A stretch of DNA of 9,457 nt from assembly GCA_030592225.1 (NCBI GenBank), contig JAUVJT010000073.1, positions 1-9,457 on the forward strand, written 5' to 3'. This DNA is from Candidatus Stahliibacteriota bacterium (GTDB lineage: Bacteria; Hydrothermota; Tepidihabitantia; B3-TA06). The notes below the pieces were generated by a model. The model searched no databases and was not told where the DNA came from. It saw nothing but the letters and a program-made list of their open reading frames with translations. This document shows, piece by piece, positions 5,320-9,457 of this stretch. The position numbers and the translations under genes were made by a program. How positions within the stretch are numbered: the stretch's first letter is position 1; each line of letters starts with the position of its first letter.

Positions 5320-5347
5320 TTGACAAAGGGGGGAAGTTAGGTAGACT
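5320..5347 (+). promoter_or_regulatory. Sigma70-type promoter of purQ
   Basis: TTGACA (5320-5325), 16 nt, TAGACT (5342-5347), five bases before the purQ GTG at 5353. The start point would coincide with the first codon. The spacing matches the other promoters of the window. No terminator separates the propeller gene from purQ, so read-through is also likely. Confidence 0.6.
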
Positions 5348-5352
5348 TTCCG

Positions 5353-6147
5353 GTGAGTTCATCTCCCCTTAAGGTTCTTGTTCTGGCAGGACCCGGTACA
5401 AACTGCGATGCGGAAACAGTGTTCGCATTCCGGCATCTTGGGGTTGAAACTCACCAGGAAACCCTGCGCATGCTTTCTCGACATCCTGAAAAACTTGCCG
5501 AGTACCAGATCCTCATCCTGCCCGGCGGATTTACCTACGGCGATTACGTGGGTGCGGGAATGCTTTTCGCCGCGGACATGCGCCATGCCATCGGGGACGA
5601 ACTCGGCAAATTCCTTGAGCAAGGTAAGTTCATCATCGGCATCTGCAACGGATTTCAGGTACTGGTCAAGAGCGGCCTGTTGCCTGCGTTCGGAAAGCCT
5701 TTTGAGAAGCCATCCGTCACCCTGGAAGCGAATAAATCCCTGAAATTCGAAGACCGCTGGGTGTGTCTCAAATCAGAGGTCAAGAATTTTTGGACACGCG
5801 GCTTACCCAAGATTATTACCCTTCCCGTTGCTCATGCCGAGGGACGTTTTCTTGCCCGCGACAAAAAAGTGCTGCGTCGATTGCAGGCGGACGGCCAGGT
5901 GCTGCTTCGCTACTGCAGCAAGGCAGGTAATACCCCTGAATATCCCGAGGACCCGAATGGATCTGACGATCACATAGCTGCAATCACCGACTCCACCGGC
6001 CAGGTGATGGGACTGATGCCTCATCCGGAAAGATTCATTCTGCCCCAGCAGCACCCGTGCCACACCCGCGGGGAATTCATAGGCAAGCCGCACGGCTATC
6101 TTCTCCTGTCCAATCTCCTGAAGGAAGCTTCGGGTCGGTTCGGCTAA
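5353..6147 (+). CDS. purQ: Phosphoribosylformylglycinamidine synthase, glutaminase subunit PurQ
   Basis: Class I glutamine amidotransferase that supplies ammonia to PurL in the fourth step of de novo purine synthesis (FGAR to FGAM), in the cytoplasm. Seen in the 264-residue protein: N-terminal KVLVLAGPGTNCD (7-19), LPGGFTYGDY (56-65), the nucleophile elbow GICNGFQ with Cys98, and MPHPER with His224 and Glu226 of the catalytic triad. The length is in the range of longer stand-alone PurQ proteins. The start is GTG; an in-frame stop (TAG, 5338-5340) lies just upstream and no other start fits before KVLVL. There is no good Shine-Dalgarno, and the promoter lies so close that a leaderless mRNA is likely. 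purL lies about 1.5 kb away on the opposite strand rather than adjacent. No defect is visible. Confidence 0.95.
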   Translation: MSSSPLKVLVLAGPGTNCDAETVFAFRHLGVETHQETLRMLSRHPEKLAEYQILILPGGFTYGDYVGAGMLFAADMRHAIGDELGKFLEQGKFIIGICNGFQVLVKSGLLPAFGKPFEKPSVTLEANKSLKFEDRWVCLKSEVKNFWTRGLPKIITLPVAHAEGRFLARDKKVLRRLQADGQVLLRYCSKAGNTPEYPEDPNGSDDHIAAITDSTGQVMGLMPHPERFILPQQHPCHTRGEFIGKPHGYLLLSNLLKEASGRFG

Positions 6148-6270
6148 ATCCGGCAGCTTACCTGATACAACCAATTGCTAACAGGATGGGCTTTTAGTTA
6201 TCAGCCCCGGCATTACGTCTGAGCGTCAGCGGAATGGTATGGAAAAGGTTTACCCTGCGGTGTTACGGTG

Positions 6271-6693
6271 TTAGCCGGGGTATGAGGGTGGAGGTGGGGT
6301 CCGGTCAGAGGCATCCAGAAGGTGCAGGAACGATTGCGCAATCTCCCTTGCTGCCAGTTTGATTTGAAGCAGGATGAGGCCCAGCTTGGCTTTTTCGTCG
6401 GTCACCACCACCAGCACGTTATCCTGGCCGGTGTTGGTTATTACGGTGTAGCCTCCCTCGCCTTTCACGAATACCTGTTGAAGACTCCCGTGGCGGAACT
6501 CCTGGACGGTTCTGTCGCCGAGTCCGAGCAGGGTTGCCGCTATTGCGGCTACGTCATCGTCGTTCGTTCCGGCGGGCAGGGCGGACGCAAGCATCAATCC
6601 ATCTATGCTTACCACGGCAGAAGCCTCTATCTCCGGAACGGCCTGGTTGAGCCTGAACAGAAGTCCTCGCAACTTTTCCTCTAATCCGAGCAT
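6271..6693 (-). CDS. Roadblock/LC7 domain protein
   Basis: A 140-residue protein in which almost the whole length is one Roadblock/LC7 domain (longin-like alpha/beta fold). Hallmarks are PEIEASAVVSIDGLMLAS (20-37), DDVAAIAATLLGLGDRTV (46-63), GSLQQVFVKGEGGYTVI (69-85), NVLVVVTDEKAKLGLILLQIKLAAREI (92-118). A Pro-rich tail RTPPPPSYPG follows. Bacterial members such as MglB usually dimerise and regulate small Ras-like GTPases (MglA) in polarity or motility, and others act with ParA-like or signalling ATPases. No GTPase gene is in the window, so the partner is unknown. ATG is preceded by GGAGG with good spacing (6698-6702). It has its own promoter at 6718-6745, so it forms a separate unit from the purL operon upstream on the same strand. 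No clear terminator is seen between it and the convergent purQ (6148-6270). Confidence 0.9.
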   Translation of the reverse strand: MLGLEEKLRGLLFRLNQAVPEIEASAVVSIDGLMLASALPAGTNDDDVAAIAATLLGLGDRTVQEFRHGSLQQVFVKGEGGYTVITNTGQDNVLVVVTDEKAKLGLILLQIKLAAREIAQSFLHLLDASDRTPPPPSYPG

Positions 6694-6717
6694 CTTTCCT
6701 CCACGATTGAGATATTT

Positions 6718-6745
6718 AGTATATTGAAGGATATCCTTATGTCAA
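6718..6745 (-). promoter_or_regulatory. Consensus promoter of the Roadblock gene with spacer palindrome
   Basis: On the minus strand: TTGACA (6745-6740), 16 nt, TATACT (6723-6718). Transcription would start near 6711, leaving a short leader with a Shine-Dalgarno. A perfect 12-bp palindrome, AAGGATATCCTT (6727-6738), fills the spacer; a protein bound there would block RNA polymerase, so it is a good operator candidate. Confidence 0.75.
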
Positions 6746-6913
6746 GTATGCGCTCAGGTTGAGATGGGCGGGTATAGCGATATGGTGCTGGAGCTTTGCC
6801 CCGCCTGCGCTGCCCTCTAGCGTGGGGTGCCAATTACTTTGCACTACAGTAAAGCTGCAGGGGGTGGGTATCAGAATTCATGGAAATGTCAATCCTCGAT
6901 TAGAAGATTAACG

Positions 6914-7702
6914 TCAATCTGAAAAATAGTGCTCCGGGCGGCGGTCGCTGAACAGATGGTTGCGAGGGGTTGCGAACTTGTCTCTGGCTGCTGAAGGATC
7001 TATTTCTGCGGTTGCCAGTTTTTCCTCGTCTGCAAGCGAGATCAGTACCTGCCCCTTAACATCCAGTATCCTGCTCTGGCCGATGAATGAGAGTTTTTCG
7101 CGCCCCGCTTCTTCTTTGCCTACACGATCGGCAAGCAGGTAGTAAACGTGATTCTCTATGGCTCTCGTTACCGCGGCGGCAGGGCAGTAGGGCAGAACAA
7201 GATTGGCGGCATGACAGATTATTTCTGCACCGGCAAGGGCCAGTGAGCGGGCCGATTCCGGGAATATCCAATCGACCCACACCATCATGCCGATGGTTGC
7301 TCCGCCTACGTCAAAGGTGGGAAATCCCAGATTGCCGGGTTCAAAGATGTCCTTTTCGTTGTGAAAGAGGTGTATCTTGCGGTACGTTCCTGCATATCCC
7401 TGTGCGTTGAACAGAACCGCCGAATTGTAAAACCTGTCATCTTTTCTCTCAGACACTCCGCAAACTACGTGTCCTTCCGTACTTTTCGCCAATTCCTGGA
7501 GAAACTCGCTGGTCTCTTCCCCGGGAAAGACCTCGGCAAAAGATGCCAATTCGTTCCTGGAGGTAAAAAGGTAGCCGGTGGTGGCAAGCTCGGGCAATAC
7601 CAGCAGATCAGCCTTTTTCCCCTCAGTTAATCTCTTGATTTTCTCAAAGTTGGCTTTTTTATCGCCCCGGACAGGGGCAAACTGCAAAACGCCTGCTCGC
7701 AT
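6914..7702 (-). CDS. Nitrilase-superfamily protein lacking the catalytic Cys
   Basis: A carbon-nitrogen hydrolase fold of about 262 residues, a normal length for single-domain amidases of the superfamily. Two triad positions are visible: Glu38 in LPELATTGY and Lys109 in YRKIHLF, plus the conserved Glu of FHNEKDIFEPG. The nucleophile site normally reads I-C-[FW]-D-W-x-F-P-E. Here it is MVWVDWIFPE, with Trp142 (TGG, 7277-7279) in place of Cys; one base would restore Cys. All else is intact (ANLVLPYC, RAIENHVYY, a C-terminal RRPEHY), so it is either a non-catalytic relative, recently inactivated, or a sequence error. I chose ATG at 7702-7700, which overlaps the purL stop by one base (TGATG); a TTG one codon earlier is possible. 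There is no Shine-Dalgarno, so translation is probably coupled to purL. Substrate unknown. Confidence 0.88.
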   Translation of the reverse strand: MRAGVLQFAPVRGDKKANFEKIKRLTEGKKADLLVLPELATTGYLFTSRNELASFAEVFPGEETSEFLQELAKSTEGHVVCGVSERKDDRFYNSAVLFNAQGYAGTYRKIHLFHNEKDIFEPGNLGFPTFDVGGATIGMMVWVDWIFPESARSLALAGAEIICHAANLVLPYCPAAAVTRAIENHVYYLLADRVGKEEAGREKLSFIGQSRILDVKGQVLISLADEEKLATAEIDPSAARDKFATPRNHLFSDRRPEHYFSD

Positions 7703-9457
7703 CAATCCAGAAACCGGACAAGACCCTGGGTCCAGGCGGCGCGTATTTCGTCGACCGAGACAGTGGTCACGGTACGCCTGGAATCCTGGGCAAAGATGAG
7801 TCTGGTGTCGTTGGTGGTCTCGCCTATCAGTGCAAACACCTCTTCCTTGAAGATATTCTCAAACTCGGCGGCATCTTTCTCTTCTACCTCAAGCAGCATC
7901 CTGCTCTGTGTCTCAGAAAACAGCAGGTAGTCGTCGCGACCTATCTTCTCCGAGACAGGAATCGAGGAAAGATTTATTTTTGCCCCTCGCTCTCCGCCCA
8001 TGCACATCTCGGCGATTGCCACCCCTAGCCCGCCGTCGGAGAGATCGTGAGCGGACAGCACGAGGCCTGCTTTCATGGCGCGTTCAATCTTGCGGTAGCG
8101 TCTTCGTGCGGTTTTCATATCTACCTGAGGTACTCTCGCGCCCAGTTTCTTGTACATGCGCAGGTACTCCGAGCCTCCCAACTCCGGTTTCGTGTCGCCG
8201 GCAAGATATATCCGCGAACGGGGCTGCTTGAAGTCGCTGGTGATGACGTTATTGACATCGCGTACCAGGGTCAGACCTGAAACAAGCAGGGTGGTAGGTA
8301 TGTTTATTTTCTCACCCTTTCCGGAGATGAAGAAGTTGTTAAGGCTGTCCTTGCCCGATATGAACGGTGCGCCGTAGGCGGCTATGGCGTCGCGGCACGC
8401 TTTTGAGGCTTCAACGAGTTCAAACAGAATCCGCTCATCGTTGGCGTCGCCTGCGCAAAAATTATCCAGCAGGGCGATGCGATCGGTGCGTCCGCCCACC
8501 GCAATCAAATTGCGTACGGTCTCGTCAATCGCCGAGGCCGCCGAAGCGTAGGCGTCAATCATGGCGTAACGCGGAGCCATGCCCTGCGATACGGCCACGC
8601 CCGCAGTATCGTCGAGCACGGGCTGGATAACGGTTGCATCCGAAGGAGCGTCGTGGTTTTTACCCACAAAGGGCTTGAGAACCGTGGCCCCTTTGACCTC
8701 GTGGTCGTACTGGCGGATTACCCATGATTTTGAGGCCACGTTGATTTGACCCAGAAGACGAAGCAGTGTCTGGCCCAGATCCCTGGGCATAACGACGTCT
8801 GGTTCCTTACGCGGCTTGCTCTCCGGCGGTTTTATTTTGAATTGCCGGGTGGGCAGACCGTGGTGCAGGAAATCCATGTCCAGTGCGGCGACTTCCTTAT
8901 CACGGTAGCGCAGTCTCAGCACCTTGTCGCCGGTAACCTCACCTATAACTGCGGCCTCTACGCCTATCTGCTCGGCAAGAGTCATAAACGCTTCCACCCT
9001 GTTCGGGCGTACGAATATCACCATGCGCTCCTGGGATTCGGATATCCATATCTCGTGATGGGCAAGACCGGTGTACTTTAAGGGAATCTTGTCCAAATCA
9101 ACCACGCAGCCGTGTCTGGCCGTCATCTCACCCACTGCAGAGGAAAGTCCGCCTCCGCCGCAATCCGTAATGCTGGCGATTAAATCCTTATCCCGTGCCG
9201 CAATAACCAGGTCGCGCAGGAGTTTTTCCTCTATGGGATTGCCTATCTGTACTGCCGAGCCGTGCCTGGTGTGTGAAGAACCGGCAAGCGACGTAGACGC
9301 AAAGGTCACGCCGTGCACCCCGTCTCTTCCGGTTCGCGCTCCTGCAACGATTATTACGTCCCCCCTGGATACCTTTTTCACAACCATGTCCCGGGCCATA
9401 ATACCCAGGGTTCCGCAGTACACCAGCGGGTTGGCAAGGTATAACTCCTCCAAATAC
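7702..9457 (-). CDS. purL: Phosphoribosylformylglycinamidine synthase, synthetase subunit PurL (partial)
   Basis: The ATP-dependent synthetase of FGAM synthase, which uses ammonia from PurQ (with PurS in multi-subunit forms) to turn FGAR into FGAM. The frame is open at the right edge, so the true start lies beyond it; the TTG at 9453 is an internal Leu (YLEELYLANP). The visible C-terminal 585 residues include, numbered from that Leu, GARTGRDGVHG (38-48), VQIGNPIEEK (68-77), the ATP-site glycines DCGGGGLSSAVGEM (98-111), DDTAGVAVSQGMAPRYA (281-297), the metal/substrate loop SGKDSLNN (366-373) and the second AIRS-like domain signature AHDLSDGGLGVAIAE (468-482). Both halves of the duplicated AIRS fold are thus covered. 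There is no glutaminase domain at its end, consistent with a separate purQ. The stop TGA overlaps the nitrilase-like gene by one base, so the two form an operon. Confidence 0.95.
   Translation of the reverse strand, partial: YLEELYLANPLVYCGTLGIMARDMVVKKVSRGDVIIVAGARTGRDGVHGVTFASTSLAGSSHTRHGSAVQIGNPIEEKLLRDLVIAARDKDLIASITDCGGGGLSSAVGEMTARHGCVVDLDKIPLKYTGLAHHEIWISESQERMVIFVRPNRVEAFMTLAEQIGVEAAVIGEVTGDKVLRLRYRDKEVAALDMDFLHHGLPTRQFKIKPPESKPRKEPDVVMPRDLGQTLLRLLGQINVASKSWVIRQYDHEVKGATVLKPFVGKNHDAPSDATVIQPVLDDTAGVAVSQGMAPRYAMIDAYASAASAIDETVRNLIAVGGRTDRIALLDNFCAGDANDERILFELVEASKACRDAIAAYGAPFISGKDSLNNFFISGKGEKINIPTTLLVSGLTLVRDVNNVITSDFKQPRSRIYLAGDTKPELGGSEYLRMYKKLGARVPQVDMKTARRRYRKIERAMKAGLVLSAHDLSDGGLGVAIAEMCMGGERGAKINLSSIPVSEKIGRDDYLLFSETQSRMLLEVEEKDAAEFENIFKEEVFALIGETTNDTRLIFAQDSRRTVTTVSVDEIRAAWTQGLVRFLD

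Noticed and set aside
6162..6207. CTGATA/TATCAG and GGGCT/AGCCC pairings after purQ as a terminator
   Set aside because: The two stems compete, the loops are long or the stem is short, and no T run follows.
6322..6684. A 120-codon plus-strand frame opposite the Roadblock gene
   Set aside because: It mirrors the reading frame of a well-supported domain protein and shows no motif of its own.
6887..6892. TTGACA on the minus strand below the nitrilase gene as a promoter
   Set aside because: The hexamer 16-18 nt further on (TACCCA-like) is not a -10, and no gene begins there before the Roadblock gene's own promoter.

Overview
The window is bacterial and rich in single-copy housekeeping genes, with one accessory-looking stretch (about 3.3-5.3 kb). 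The mix suggests an uncultured lineage near the FCB group or a WOR-3/TA06-like candidate phylum: a secreted propeller protein with a C-terminal sorting-like domain, a solitary Roadblock protein, a TM1410-like lipoprotein, and purine genes scattered on both strands. That placement is inference and weak.

Layout. The window opens inside an ornithine aminotransferase (2-1048, +). Next is a lipoprotein of the TM1410/GH114-like TIM-barrel family (1316-2281, +). Its two halves appear in the reverse of the usual order, so it looks circularly permuted; this is the most striking observation here. A convergent SAM methyltransferase follows (2538-3305, -), separated from it by an inverted dispersed-type repeat and a strong terminator. 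Upstream of the methyltransferase on the minus strand are a 20-codon basic peptide with a very good ribosome binding site, a chain of GC-rich hairpins, and a complete small transcription unit (promoter 3681-3708, terminator 3500-3536) that holds a possible 38-codon ORF or a structured RNA. Divergent from this, a sigma54-type promoter candidate precedes a secreted seven-repeat propeller protein (3935-5311, +). purQ (5353-6147, +) follows. On the minus strand lie a Roadblock/LC7 protein (6271-6693), then a nitrilase-superfamily protein (6914-7702) one base overlapped with the end of purL (7702 to the right edge, partial).

How the genes relate. PurQ and PurL are glutaminase and synthetase of the same enzyme (FGAM synthase), but are encoded on opposite strands about 1.5 kb apart. 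The nitrilase-like protein is translationally coupled to purL, yet it carries Trp where the catalytic Cys belongs. Rocd-type aminotransferase, methyltransferase and propeller genes have no evident pathway link.

Regulation. Four promoters share a TTGACA-like -35, a 16-nt spacer and a TATACT-like -10. At three of them (lipoprotein, 38-codon ORF, purQ) the start codon falls 5-7 nt after the -10 with no Shine-Dalgarno, which predicts leaderless mRNAs. The methyltransferase, basic peptide, propeller and Roadblock genes instead have clear Shine-Dalgarno sequences.
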